A DNA stretch of 64,000 bases from Pseudomonadota bacterium (GTDB lineage: Bacteria; Myxococcota; Myxococcia; Myxococcales; Vulgatibacteraceae). The stretch is from contig QGUN01000007.1 of NCBI GenBank assembly GCA_003242475.1, forward strand, positions 1-64,000, given 5' to 3'. Made by a program: the position numbers and the translations under genes. Below the pieces are notes generated by a model, which did not search any database, was not told the origin of the DNA, and was given only the letters and a program-made list of their open reading frames with translations. The stretch's first letter is position 1, and each line of letters begins with the position of its first letter. This document shows, one piece after another, positions 49,655 to 59,750 of this stretch.

Positions 49655-49671
49655 CCCAGCTCGCCTCGTTT

Positions 49672-49687
49672 AGCAAGCTCCATGCCG
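49672..49687 (-). promoter_or_regulatory. Sigma-54 promoter of the T2SS operon
   Basis: On the reverse strand CGGCATGGAGCTTGCT matches the consensus TGGCAYGN4TTGCW at all but the first base (GG and GC separated by 10). The predicted start is near 49661, leaving about seven untranslated bases before the gspC ATG, so the message would be nearly leaderless. Confidence 0.7.
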
Positions 49688-49792
49688 GGCGTCCGGGCGC
49701 TCGGAGAGGAGGCCCGGAGCGCGAGTTTCCGCGCAAACAACATCCTCGGCGCGGATGGCCTGCCCGGAATGAGAGGGCGGACGAGGAAGGCT

Positions 49793-49848
49793 TTGACAAA
49801 TTGGCAAGGGAGCGGCCCAAGGCGGCTGGCGCCGTGACAAATTGGCTC
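49793..49848 (-). promoter_or_regulatory. Paired upstream activator sites for the T2SS operon
   Basis: TTGACAAATTGGCAA (49793-49807) and GTGACAAATTGGCTC (49834-49848) share the 12-base core TGACAAATTGGC. The first is a near-palindrome TTGnCAAnTTGnCAA. Centres are 41 bp apart (about four helical turns) and 127 and 168 bp upstream of the -12 element, which suits a sigma-54 activator. Copies also occur before the gene at 18638. Confidence 0.6.
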
Positions 49849-49862
49849 GGCTCTCTGCGGCG

Positions 49863-51245
<1,383 letters not shown>

Positions 51246-51255
51246 CCGCTCTCCC

Positions 51256-51744
51256 TCAGAGGCCAGAGAGGAACCTCCACTGCTCGCCTTCCCGGACGAG
51301 GACGACGCGATTGACGTCGATGAACTCCCGCCATTCCGGCGCGCTCGGGAGGGCGAGCTTGTAGCGGTAGTCGAAGCGGTATTCCACCGCGACGCGATCG
51401 CGGTCGAGCTGATGGAGCTTGCGGACGTCGATGCGCAGCCGCTGGTCCGCGATCCGGGAGAAGCTCTCCTCGAGCTTCTGCCGAAGCCCCCTCTTGTCGT
51501 AGTCGTCCGACGGATCGCCCGGGGTGCCCGGATCCTCGAAGAAGTCCTCGCTGGTCAGGTCGAGGATGCGCTGGATGTCGCGATCCTCGACCGCGCGGCG
51601 GTACTGCTCGATCACCAGGAGGATGGCCCGGTTCTCCTCGGTGTCCTCGACCTGGGTGTTGCCGATGTAGCGGGTGGTGCAGCCGACCGACGCCACGAGC
51701 ACGGCGAGCGCCGGCGCGAGCGATCGAATGGGTGGATGCGCCAA
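51256..51744 (-). CDS. Small lipoprotein, NTF2-like fold
   Basis: A 162-aa protein: lipoprotein signal AHPPIRSLAPALAVLVASVGC, then a domain with a helix LLVIEQYRRAVEDRDIQRILDLTSEDFFEDP and strands (RVAVEYRFDYRYKL, INRVVLVREGEQWRFLSGL-like ending), the pattern of SnoaL/NTF2-type cone folds. I chose a TTG start at 51744 because GGAGG lies eight bases upstream and it gives an ideal signal peptide; the ATG at 51801 would add 19 residues that spoil the signal and overlap a likely operator. It is in an operon with the NtrC-type regulator. Confidence 0.75.
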   Translation of the reverse strand: MAHPPIRSLAPALAVLVASVGCTTRYIGNTQVEDTEENRAILLVIEQYRRAVEDRDIQRILDLTSEDFFEDPGTPGDPSDDYDKRGLRQKLEESFSRIADQRLRIDVRKLHQLDRDRVAVEYRFDYRYKLALPSAPEWREFIDVNRVVLVREGEQWRFLSGL

Positions 51745-51780
51745 GGGAAGAGCCTCCGGGACAAGAGCCAGCGCCTGTCG

Positions 51781-51800
51781 TGTCCTGAAATGAGCGGACA
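51781..51800. promoter_or_regulatory. Inverted repeat TGTCC-N10-GGACA in divergent spacer
   Basis: Perfect 5-bp arms (51781-51785, 51796-51800) in the divergent region between the lipoprotein and the TPR gene, followed at once by TGTCAA, which reads TTGACA on the reverse strand. It may be an operator for the lipoprotein/NtrC unit. Short arms make chance possible. Confidence 0.3.
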
Positions 51801-51919
51801 TGTCAACCTATTCCTCGCCCGCACGCCCAAATGCCGACCGCCCGCCGGACGGCGGTTCGGGCTGTTGGGCAGGGCGGCGAAAGGCGTTTCCGAAGCGCGG
51901 ATTTGGCCGTCTGCTCGCC

Positions 51920-51949
51920 TTGACACCCTTCGGAAAAGCCTGATATGCC
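51920..51949 (+). promoter_or_regulatory. Housekeeping-type promoter of the TPR gene
   Basis: A perfect TTGACA (51920-51925) is followed after 18 bases by an extended -10 TGATATGCC (TGn plus TAT core). The start codon of the TPR gene is about 65 bases downstream. Confidence 0.55.
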
Positions 51950-52013
51950 CCCTATCCCACAGCATTACCGATTCGGATCGAGGCCCGTCGACCGACGTGC
52001 GTCGGGAGGTAGC

Positions 52014-53537
52014 ATGAGCGACAGGAGCATGGGCGAGAGCTGGGAGAAGCGGGAGACCATCGGGACCTTCCTGCGCGACATCGCGATCGTCGCGGTCCTC
52101 TGCGTCGCTGGCTTCGCCTGGTACAAGAACAAGGTCGACAACGACGTCGCGGCGCGCGAACTCGCCCGCGAGGCCGCTGCCCTCATCGCCAAGGACAACC
52201 CGGCGGATCTGAAGGCGGCGATCAAGAAGCTCGAGGAGTCGCTGGCGATCCGGCCCAAGCTCGGCTTCGCCCTCGCCTCGATGGCCGAGACGCACGCCCT
52301 CCTCTACACCGAGCACAAGCTCGGCGACGCCCACAAGGCAGAGGCGCAGAAGTACCTGGCGCTGGCCGAGAAGCACGCGGGGAACCTCCCGCAGACCTAC
52401 TCCGCTCGCGCGCTCCTGATGCTCGGCGAGGGAAAGGCGAAGGAGGCGGAAGACTTCCTCGTCAAGAACGTGCTGGAGAAGGACGCCGGCGACGCTCGGA
52501 TCTTCGGGGCTCTCGCCATGGCCCAGCGCGCCCAGGGCAAGCTTCCCGAGGCCAAGCGCAGCGGCCGCGCCGCCTCCGACAGCGACTGGCGCAACCCGCG
52601 CTTCTCTCGCATCGTCGCCGACATCTACGCCGAGGAGAACGACGCGGCCAACGCGCTCGCCTTCTACGGGAAGGCGCTTTCCTCCTACTCGGAGCACATC
52701 GCCAGCCAGCTGGGCAAGGCGCGCTTCCAGATCCGGCGCGGCCAGGAGCTCGAGCCCTCGTTCCAGGCCATCGATCGGGCGCTGCGGGAGGACCTTTCCC
52801 CGGCGCTGCGCGCCATCGCCCTGACCGCCAAGGCCGAGGCCCTGCTGACCGAGCAGAAGGTCGACGAGGCCTTGGCCATGGTGCAGGACGCGGCCAAGGC
52901 CGACGGGAAATTCCCCTGGTCCTACGTGGTCGAGGCGATGATCAAGGCCTCGAAGCAGGATCTCGAGGGCGCCGGCGCGGCCTTCGACAAGGCGATCGAG
53001 GCCGACCCCTACCTGGCGCAGGTCTACTTCGACGCGGCCATGCTCATGGCCTCCGTCGGCCGCGAGGACAAGGCGGTCCAGTATATGGAGCGCTTCGCGC
53101 TCAAGAAGAACGACAAGTACTACCTCACGTACGGCAACGTGCTGCGTACGCTGCAGAAGTTCGACGACGCCATCGCCAAGTACGATCAGGCGATCGCCGA
53201 GAACGAGCTGAACGCCGGCGCCTACGTGGCCAAGGCCGCGATCCTCATCGCGCAGAACAAGCTCGACGAGGCGCAGGACGCGCTCGATCGCGCGGTGGCC
53301 GCCAACGAGTTCTACCCCGAGGCTTACGTGGAGCGGGGCAACCTGATGTTCGCCAAGAAGGAGTACGAGGCGGGCGTGCAGGAGTTCGCCATGGCCCTCT
53401 CCCAGTGGAAGCAGGCTCGCGCTTCCCAGGAGCAGCTCGTGGCCGTGGTCCAGGGCGTCAAGCAGAAGCTGCTCGACGCGCGGCAGCGCGAGTACGCCAA
53501 CGCCTGGGAAAAGGAGGCGATGAACCTGATCCGCTGA
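52014..53537 (+). CDS. Membrane-anchored TPR-repeat protein
   Basis: A 507-aa protein with an N-terminal TM helix (IAIVAVLCVAGFAWY at about 22-36) and an otherwise all-helical body of about 10 tetratricopeptide repeats, for example AAIKKLEESLAIRPKLGFALASMAETHAL and DDAIAKYDQAIAENELNAGAYVAKAAILIAQNKLDEAQDALDRAV. TPR arrays are protein-binding scaffolds; the partner is unknown. GGGAGGTAGC precedes the chosen ATG; an in-frame start at 51945 is too close to the promoter. A strong terminator follows. Confidence 0.88.
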   Translation: MSDRSMGESWEKRETIGTFLRDIAIVAVLCVAGFAWYKNKVDNDVAARELAREAAALIAKDNPADLKAAIKKLEESLAIRPKLGFALASMAETHALLYTEHKLGDAHKAEAQKYLALAEKHAGNLPQTYSARALLMLGEGKAKEAEDFLVKNVLEKDAGDARIFGALAMAQRAQGKLPEAKRSGRAASDSDWRNPRFSRIVADIYAEENDAANALAFYGKALSSYSEHIASQLGKARFQIRRGQELEPSFQAIDRALREDLSPALRAIALTAKAEALLTEQKVDEALAMVQDAAKADGKFPWSYVVEAMIKASKQDLEGAGAAFDKAIEADPYLAQVYFDAAMLMASVGREDKAVQYMERFALKKNDKYYLTYGNVLRTLQKFDDAIAKYDQAIAENELNAGAYVAKAAILIAQNKLDEAQDALDRAVAANEFYPEAYVERGNLMFAKKEYEAGVQEFAMALSQWKQARASQEQLVAVVQGVKQKLLDARQREYANAWEKEAMNLIR

Positions 53538-53560
53538 GATCGGGCCTTCCCCCGCATCGA

Positions 53561-53591
53561 GCGGCTCGTCCATCCGGACGAGCCGCTTTTT
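53561..53591 (+). terminator. Rho-independent terminator after the TPR gene
   Basis: A perfect 11-bp stem GCGGCTCGTCC / GGACGAGCCGC with a 4-base loop and five T (53587-53591), 23 bases after the stop codon. Confidence 0.93.
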
Positions 53592-53635
53592 CGTGCCGTC
53601 CGAAATGGATTCGCTTCGGGTGCCCGCTCGTGAGT

Positions 53636-53653
53636 GTGTTGAGAAATAAACAC
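53636..53653. promoter_or_regulatory. Inverted repeat in AT-rich spacer before the beta-propeller pair
   Basis: GTGTT-GAGAAATA-AACAC lies in an AT-rich stretch (about 53635-53680) unlike the flanking DNA, about 75 bases before the next ATG. It may be a promoter/operator region; the arms are short. Confidence 0.3.
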
Positions 53654-53729
53654 AATTACAATCGGTATTGATTGCGTTTTCGGGTTTGGCGTCGAATGGA
53701 CTTGCAACACCCAAACGGAGGTCAAGTCC

Positions 53730-54876
53730 ATGTCGATACGGTGGTTGGCCGTTTCGCCCGTGCTACTTTTGCCCATGGCCGGGACCGCACAGAAACAAAT
53801 CGTCGAGCGCGGTGCCCAGCAGTACCCGGTCGTCAATTTCAAGGGAAATATCGCCTATCGGTCGAACTGGGATCCGGGCGGACCACACTTCCTGAGTTGG
53901 CTGGAGGATCCCTGGTCGTCGCCGGAATTTCTGGATGGGAGCGGGCCGGCCAAGCCGCCTGACCCCGGGCCGGACGGCATATTCTTCGCGATGAACGAGA
54001 CTAGGGCGTTCTACTTTAAGTTCGAAGAGGACGCCAGTGGTGCGCCGCAATCCATGGGCTTCTACTCCCTTGGTCAGCGGATGGAAATCCCGCCTTATGT
54101 CGGTTCACCCGTTGGATTCGATCCCGTCCTCTACCGAACGAGCAAGAGACATCGGTGGATGACGATCGGGGCGGCTTGGCCAGTCTACTGGAGCCACGCG
54201 TGGTCGGAATTCATCATGGGAGGGTGGGACGTCGTCCTCAGAACGAACGGCTGGTCTCTGATTTTCGACCAAGGGGGGCGATGACATCGAGCCGAGCGTG
54301 TACGAAACGGGCGCGTCCACCTACATTGCCTGGACGTCGAGACGGAACGAAAGGGGCGTCCTGAACGGCCGCTATGGGGTCTCCGTCTACCTGGTGGACT
54401 CTTTCGGCCATTCGTTTCAATCCGTTCTCGAGGAGCTCGACGCGCGGCATCCCAACTTCGCCAAGAGCGAGACGTTCCACCAGCCAGCCCTGGTCTACGA
54501 GCTGCTCGTCGACAAACAGACGCCGGGTCAGCCCGGGCCCTTGCTTCGGTATGCGCTATTCGATCTGAGCGGAAACGTTCTCGAGCACGATATGCTACCG
54601 ACTCCCTGCACGGCACCGCATCGGCCGGTGGCGACCTGGTTCAAAGGCGAGGTCTACGTCTTGTACACCTGCCTCGACTCGCACGATGCGGAACTCCGCT
54701 TGATGAGTCTCGATGGTAAGTGTGACGTGACGATCGACTATCTCGGTTACGCGCCGTCGGACAACGAGCAGGCGCAGTACGACATCGCGGGCGAACACAT
54801 CGTCTACTCGAGGTGGCTCGGGCCGGATCCGTGGGACTTGGACATCTTCTGGACGGTCATTCCGAACCACTGCTAA
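53730..54876 (+). pseudogene. Secreted beta-propeller-like protein, frameshifted at a G6 run
   Basis: Two adjacent frames form one gene. The first (53730-54284) has a signal peptide and ends FDQGGR-stop; the second (open from before 54298 to 54876) continues in the next frame. At 54273-54278 there are six G; with five, the reading would run FDQGGDDIEPSV and on without a stop. The restored product, about 382 aa, aligns along its length with the next gene: QYPVVNFKGNIAY with LHPVVNRDGKIAY, and DDIEPSVYETGASTYIAW with DLLEPAVEKYLIVW. The repeated 'P-v---G-i-Y' strands suggest a beta-propeller. Either a true inactivation, a slippage switch, or a base-call error in the homopolymer. AACGGAGG precedes the ATG. 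Confidence 0.8.
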
Positions 54877-54891
54877 GCCCGGGGGTGAGCC

Positions 54892-56061
54892 ATGTTTACC
54901 AGGAACTGGATGCATGCATTCGGTGCGGGGCTATTGCTCCTCGTTCAGGTTTCGCCTGCGGTCGCTCAGACGGAGATCGTTTTCCCCGCCACGGGAAGTG
55001 TGAGGATCTGTGGTCATGGAAGCCAGTTGCATCCCGTCGTCAACCGCGACGGGAAGATCGCTTACCAGAGGTGGGGGCTGGACGGCTCGCACGATACGGT
55101 CGTTCGGGACGCGTTCGACCAACCCGAACTAGTCCTCGCGCCACCTGCTTGCGGCTGGCTGGCCGCCTCGACCGAATTGCTTGCCTGTATCTGGCATCCG
55201 TCGGACGATGCGGGCTTCGTCGGGAAAGGATCGTACAGCGACTGGCAGAGCATACCTCAGGGCTTCACCCCTGCGTCGGAGATGAGGATCTCCTCGGTGG
55301 CGATCTGGGACGACGGGGGTACGAGCGATCGGATGGCTGCCTCCTATTTCGACCAGGGGCGGTGGAACATTTATCTGGCTCGCGACGTCGCCTACGGAAA
55401 TCAACCAGGCGATGAAGATTTCCGGAGCAGCGGTGATCTTCTCGAGCCTGCGGTGGAGAAGTATCTCATCGTCTGGGTGGAGCGCCAGCGCTGGGAGCGA
55501 GCGGATCGGCAGTGGGCGATCTACTACGCCCACTGGGAGGAAGGGTACACTTCACGGCGCTTCCTGGGGTATGGCCGCCATCCGTCGGTCTTGCAGCTAC
55601 CTGGCTCGAGGTTTTTGATCGCGTTCGAGGCGATCGGCGGGCCCGCCCCGACCATCGAGGTCCATGAGGTCGTGCGCCCCGGGCAGACCGTAAAGCTTCC
55701 CTGGGAACCCGCTTGTGAGGCCGCACGCCGCCCGATCCTCAACGCGGACGGGCAGGTGCTCTACGCGTGCTGGGATCCGGACGAGGAGGACTGGTTTCTC
55801 ACCCTCGGAGTTCTCGACGCACCGGAGTGCAAGATCGTGGTGGACCGGCTCGGCCACTTCCCGGAGGAGGATGAGCCTCCCCAGTACCACGGCGTGGGGA
55901 ACTACGTCGCCTACTCCAAGCTCGATAGCGAGACCTCCACGCGCTTTGGCGTCTGGATCAACGAAAGAGAGGCGGTGGAGGTTGGCATGCGCTGCCGGGA
56001 GTGGGTCGAGTGCATGCATGGCGCTCCCGGCTTCTGCTACCCGCCGCAGTTCGTGCGCTGA
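54892..56061 (+). CDS. Secreted beta-propeller-like protein, intact paralogue
   Basis: A 389-aa exported protein: signal peptide MFTRNWMHAFGAGLLLLVQVSPAVAQ, then repeated beta units, each with a Pro/Gly turn and an IxY or LxY strand (HPVVNRDGKIAYQRW, LEPAVEKYLIVWVERQ, HPSVLQLPGSRFLIAFEA, RPILNADGQVLYACWD, PPQYHGVGNYVAYSK). This looks like a five- or six-bladed propeller of the TolB/YncE kind; the fold is inference. Several Cys pairs fit an exported protein. It arose by tandem duplication with the frameshifted gene 16 bases upstream. Function unknown. Confidence 0.72.
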   Translation: MFTRNWMHAFGAGLLLLVQVSPAVAQTEIVFPATGSVRICGHGSQLHPVVNRDGKIAYQRWGLDGSHDTVVRDAFDQPELVLAPPACGWLAASTELLACIWHPSDDAGFVGKGSYSDWQSIPQGFTPASEMRISSVAIWDDGGTSDRMAASYFDQGRWNIYLARDVAYGNQPGDEDFRSSGDLLEPAVEKYLIVWVERQRWERADRQWAIYYAHWEEGYTSRRFLGYGRHPSVLQLPGSRFLIAFEAIGGPAPTIEVHEVVRPGQTVKLPWEPACEAARRPILNADGQVLYACWDPDEEDWFLTLGVLDAPECKIVVDRLGHFPEEDEPPQYHGVGNYVAYSKLDSETSTRFGVWINEREAVEVGMRCREWVECMHGAPGFCYPPQFVR

Positions 56062-56076
56062 TGGGCAGCGTTCGCT

Positions 56077-58416
56077 TCAGCGCTCGAGGGCTCCAAGGCC
56101 GCGGCAGAGGGAGGTGAGCTTGGCGGCCTGAAGGCGAGCACCCTCGGGGCCCTCTTCCGCGAGGGCCTCGAGGGTCTCGCAGCCTCTGGAATCGCCGAGC
56201 CAGGCGAGGGAGAGGCCGAGGAGGGTGCGGGCCTCGCGTTCGATCACCCCGGGCAGCCCGGCATCCAGGGCACGCCGGAGGTCGCGGACGGCGTCCTCGT
56301 GGCGGTCGTCCTGGTGGTGGCGACGCCCGACGAGGTACCATCCGATGGCCCAGTCGGAACGCGCGTCGAGGATTTCGCGCACGGCGAGGAGATCCGCCGC
56401 GCGACCCCGCCGCAGGTAGGGCAGGACGGCGCGGGCGAGGTCGGGATCGCCCGCGGCTTCGAGGCGCGCGACCAGGGCGCGGGCGGAGGCCGGCTCCTGG
56501 GGTAGGGCCGCGGCGCGCTCGTAGGCCTGGCGGGCGCGTTCGAGATCGCCGACCTCGGCCATCGCGTCGCCGGCCAGCGTCCAGAGCTGGCCGCGGATCC
56601 AGGCAGAACGGTCGTCAGACGAATCGCTGAGCGCAGCGAGCTCCCAGACGCCCTCGGGGTCGTCGGCGTCCAGGCGGGCGGAGGCGAGGCCGAGTAGCGC
56701 CCCGCCGTCGTGTGGGGCGAGTTCGACGACCCGCGCGTAGAGCTCGGCGGCGCGGCGATGATCCCCCGCGGCGCGGGCGGCGGCGGCATCGTTGCGAAGG
56801 ACGGCCACCTCGCGGGCGCAGGCCTGGCCGAAGATCGAGGGGCGGCGGAGTCGCTCCTCCGCCATGGCCAGGAGCTCGGGCGACAGGGGCTCGCGGTCGA
56901 GGAAGGCCTCCCACTGCCGGACCAGCGCTCGCAGTGGCGCGCCGTAGGCGGCCTCGAAATCCCCGTCGCGGTAGAGGGAGGCGAAGGGCCCGGGGCCGCG
57001 GGTCTCGACGAGCCAGCGGAGGAAGGAGCCGGCGTAGGTGTAGGCGCGGGCGGCCGGCTGCGACCAGAAGCCGGCCGGGCCGAGGATGCGCGGGAGGTCG
57101 GGGGCGAGGCCGAGTGCACGCAGGGCCCGAGCCTCCTCGTGGACGGTAAGGCTACCCCCGGGCCAGTCGGCGGCGACCGCCGCACCCTCGATCAGACCGG
57201 GAAGGGGGAGGAGGCCAAGGAGCCGGGCCGGGACGGCGAAGGGTCGGCGGCCGAGGCGGCCGGCGACCACGTGGGCCAGCTCGTGGTCCAGGACGGGGTG
57301 AGGAAAGCCCCGTCGGTCGACGTGGACCTGTCCCAGCCACGGCTTGGCGAACTGGGTGCCGGCAGCGCCGACCAGCCGGGCTTTTTCCGATGCGCTCCGG
57401 TGGAGGAAGACGTGGGCGCGCCCCGGATCGACGCCGAAGAAATCACCGAGCTCGGCCATGCGGCGCTCGCACTGCAAGAGAAGACGCCGGGCCTCGTCTT
57501 CCGGCATCTCCCTGGGGTAGGCGAGCCGGCAGTGCTCCCCCTCGATCAGGCCGCCGAGGCGGGCCTCCACGGAGGCGGTCGACTGCTCGAGCCCGAGATC
57601 GGTTCGGTGCGTGCGACCCCAGTGGACGGCCAGGAGCGCCAGGACGCAGAGGCCAAGGGCGGGCAGGGCCGACCCATCGCGCGCGGTCGGCCAGCGCCGT
57701 CGCAGCAGCACCGCCAGGCCCAGCGCGCCAGCGGTCCAGGCCAGGGTGAGGAGGCGGAAGATCCAGAGCCGCGGCTCGATGCGGAAAAGCTCGTCGTAGA
57801 TCGGCCCGGGCAGATGTCCGAAGAAGTGGTCGTAGGCGAAGATCTGGGGCCCTCGCCAGAGCGGCGTCAGGGTGTTCGCCAGGGAGACGACCAGCAGGAG
57901 CGCGTAGGCCAGCCCGGCGTGCCAGGCCCGCGGTGCGAGCAGTCCGATGACGAGGCCGGATGCCGTCGCGAGCGCGAGCGTGGGAAGCGGTAGGACGAGG
58001 TACCAGCTCAGGCCGAGGGTGGGGGAACAGGGCGAACTCCAAGAGGCGCGCAGCGCGGTCCACCCCACCCAGGCGCCGAGGAGAAGCAGCCCCGGTAGGA
58101 GCGCGCTCGACCAGGCGCCGAGGACACAGCGGGCGGAGGTCGTCCGCCGAAATCGCGCCTCCCGGGCGCGCGCCGCCTCGGTGCGGCCCGCGGCGAGGCC
58201 GAGCACGCCACCGAGCAGGGCGAGCACCCAGGTGCAGAGCAGGGCCGACTCGAAGCCGGGAATCCGCGCCAAGGGGAGAAAGGGCGCGGCGGCGGCGACG
58301 AGGGCGCCGATCGCCAGCCCGATCTGGACGGATCGCTGCGAAAGCAGGGCCGGGATCCGAGCGCGGAGGGTCAGCGACAAGGGGTGCCTCCAGAAAAGGC
58401 CCGTAAGCGGATGCAC
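56077..58416 (-). CDS. Polytopic membrane metalloprotease with C-terminal TPR repeats
   Basis: A 779-aa protein in three parts. Residues about 30-265 form roughly seven TM helices. Residues about 290-470 hold a gluzincin-like protease domain: a zinc motif HELAH (His378, Glu379, His382) and a downstream LIEGAAVA with Glu410 as third ligand. Residues about 530-770 are TPR-like helical repeats (DHRRAAELYARVVELAPHDGGALLGLASARLDADD). The domain order TM-protease-TPR is unusual; I recognise no named family. It converges on the beta-propeller pair with 15 bases between stops. A role in processing exported proteins is only a guess. Confidence 0.8.
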   Translation of the reverse strand: MHPLTGLFWRHPLSLTLRARIPALLSQRSVQIGLAIGALVAAAAPFLPLARIPGFESALLCTWVLALLGGVLGLAAGRTEAARAREARFRRTTSARCVLGAWSSALLPGLLLLGAWVGWTALRASWSSPCSPTLGLSWYLVLPLPTLALATASGLVIGLLAPRAWHAGLAYALLLVVSLANTLTPLWRGPQIFAYDHFFGHLPGPIYDELFRIEPRLWIFRLLTLAWTAGALGLAVLLRRRWPTARDGSALPALGLCVLALLAVHWGRTHRTDLGLEQSTASVEARLGGLIEGEHCRLAYPREMPEDEARRLLLQCERRMAELGDFFGVDPGRAHVFLHRSASEKARLVGAAGTQFAKPWLGQVHVDRRGFPHPVLDHELAHVVAGRLGRRPFAVPARLLGLLPLPGLIEGAAVAADWPGGSLTVHEEARALRALGLAPDLPRILGPAGFWSQPAARAYTYAGSFLRWLVETRGPGPFASLYRDGDFEAAYGAPLRALVRQWEAFLDREPLSPELLAMAEERLRRPSIFGQACAREVAVLRNDAAAARAAGDHRRAAELYARVVELAPHDGGALLGLASARLDADDPEGVWELAALSDSSDDRSAWIRGQLWTLAGDAMAEVGDLERARQAYERAAALPQEPASARALVARLEAAGDPDLARAVLPYLRRGRAADLLAVREILDARSDWAIGWYLVGRRHHQDDRHEDAVRDLRRALDAGLPGVIEREARTLLGLSLAWLGDSRGCETLEALAEEGPEGARLQAAKLTSLCRGLGALER

Positions 58417-58461
58417 TCAGTGCGTGCCCTGGGCGGGACGTGTTGTATGCTAGCCCACACC

Positions 58462-58839
58462 ATGGATCGCGTCGGGGTAGACAGGCGAGCCCATCCCAGG
58501 ATTCCCATCGAGTTGCGGGTGGACTACCCGAAGCTCAACGCCTTCTTCGCCGACTACACGCGGAACATCTCCAAGGGCGGGACATTCGTCAAAACGGCCC
58601 AGCCCCTGCCCGTGGGGACGCGCTTCGTCTTTCGGCTGAGTGTACCCACCCTGAACGAGCCGATCGTCCTGGCGGGCGAGGTCGCCTGGATCCGGGAAGA
58701 AGGCGACGAGCCCGGCATGGGCATCCGCTTCGTCTACTCCAGCGAGGAGGCGCGGCTCTCGATCGAGCGCCTGGTCGAGGACTTGATGGCCAAGAATCTC
58801 GGCAAGGCATTGAGCGCGCGGCTCCTCTCCAAGCCGTGA
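58462..58839 (+). CDS. PilZ-domain protein (TIGR02266-like)
   Basis: A 125-aa stand-alone PilZ protein. The c-di-GMP loop RRAHPR is at residues 8-13, then the NxSxGG motif as NISKGGTFVKT and the strand MGIRFVYSSEEARLSIERLV. This matches the small PilZ paralogues numerous in myxobacteria. Arg residues needed for c-di-GMP binding are present, so binding is plausible. Neither possible ATG (58447, 58462) has a clear Shine-Dalgarno sequence; I chose the one giving MDRVGVDRRAHPR. Confidence 0.88.
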   Translation: MDRVGVDRRAHPRIPIELRVDYPKLNAFFADYTRNISKGGTFVKTAQPLPVGTRFVFRLSVPTLNEPIVLAGEVAWIREEGDEPGMGIRFVYSSEEARLSIERLVEDLMAKNLGKALSARLLSKP

Positions 58840-58876
58840 AGGCGCCATCCCCGGCGCGAAAGCCTCCTGCAGAAAC

Positions 58877-58910
58877 GAAAGCGCCCGGCCGGCCTTTCGG
58901 CCGCCGGGCG
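58877..58910 (-). terminator. Terminator of the CglC-like gene
   Basis: A 12-bp GC-rich stem with a TTTC loop (arms 58882-58894 and 58899-58910, one bulge). Read on the reverse strand it is followed by TTTCGTTT (58880-58873), so it serves the reverse-strand gene ending at 58937. It lies between two convergent genes and the hairpin may also slow forward transcripts from the PilZ gene. Confidence 0.75.
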
Positions 58911-58936
58911 GGAAATCGCCGCCTTGCGGAGGACCT

Positions 58937-59422
58937 TTACTTCCGCGCGCAGAACTTGGCGTTCTGGATCCGGCCGAGGTAGCGCTCGTACTCCTCCTCG
59001 GAGAGGGTCTCGCGCAGGTAGCGGAGGAAGTCGTCGTCGAAGACGAGCTCGCGGCAGACGTAGCCTGGCTCGGCGCCCTGGCAGTCCGCGTCGGTAATGC
59101 ACTCGTTGGAGCAGTTGCCGGCCGGCTCGGCCTCGGACGCCGGGAGCGGCGAGCCCCGAGAGCGCACGCAGATCAGGTTGTCGCACTCGGCGACCCCGAA
59201 GGAAATGAAGTCCTTGTCGCGACCCTCCGCGAGGTCGGCGAGGTTGGGGCGGAAACACCCCGGCCGCATGCTGATGTCGCCGGGCCTGACGTCTTCGCAG
59301 CCGGGGATGGTGGGGTCCATCCGGGTCTTCTGCAGCTGGCAGGGCGCACCGATGTCGGTCTCGGAGCAAGTCCCGGCGGAAAGCAGCAGCGCAAGGATGA
59401 AGAGGAGGGGCTTGCGTGGCAT
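58937..59422 (-). CDS. Cysteine-rich lipoprotein, CglC-like (adventurous gliding)
   Basis: A 161-aa exported protein with a lipoprotein-like signal (LLFILALLLSAGTC, Cys19 as probable lipidation site, though Thr at -1 is unusual) and about ten further cysteines in the mature part (GAPC, PGCED, RPGCF, AECDNLIC, GNCSNEC, DADCQ, YVCREL). Such a small Cys-rich lipoprotein next to gltABC-type genes fits CglC, an outer-membrane lipoprotein needed for A-motility in Myxococcus xanthus; I rely on context and pattern, not alignment. It is divergent from the glt-like operon. The ATG at 59422 is the only one giving a signal peptide. Confidence 0.6.
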   Translation of the reverse strand: MPRKPLLFILALLLSAGTCSETDIGAPCQLQKTRMDPTIPGCEDVRPGDISMRPGCFRPNLADLAEGRDKDFISFGVAECDNLICVRSRGSPLPASEAEPAGNCSNECITDADCQGAEPGYVCRELVFDDDFLRYLRETLSEEEYERYLGRIQNAKFCARK

Positions 59423-59750
59423 GCGGCGATCGCTAGCACGCGGGAGAGGGTCTCTCAAGATTTTCGACGGGGCATTCTGAAAATTCTGCGAGTTTGTCAA
59501 AAACTTGCAAGCCGGCCCATACGTGCAGTAGAACCGCATCCAAGGAGCCGGTAGCGCGCGGACGAACTCGCTGGGGCGGCGTACTTCTGCTGCCACATCT
59601 GCCCGGCCGTCGCAACGGGTTCGCCGGGGCCGGCGCTGGTCGGAGTGCGAGGAAGGAGGCGGGTATCGCACCCGCACTACTTTTTGGACTCCGACGGAAA
59701 AACCTAGTAACCATCGGCTCCTGTACCGAACGGCTGGATGGAGTGTACGG
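59423..59750. other. Divergent 328-bp spacer between cglC-like and glt-like genes
   Basis: Relatively AT-rich near 59460-59510. On the reverse strand TTGACA (59501-59496) with a poor -10 region could drive the CglC-like gene. A small hairpin GCGGGT/ACCCGC (59659-59675) with a T5 run six bases later might be an attenuator but is weak. A frame at 59494-59754 is probably not a gene. Confidence 0.4.

Noticed and set aside
51745-51801. ATG start at 51801 for the small lipoprotein
   Set aside because: It would put 19 extra, partly charged residues before the signal peptide and overlap the TGTCC/GGACA repeat; the TTG at 51744 has GGAGG with ideal spacing.
59659-59685. Small hairpin with a T5 run as a terminator or attenuator
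   Set aside because: The T-run begins six bases after the stem, too far for a normal intrinsic terminator, and the stem is only 6 bp.
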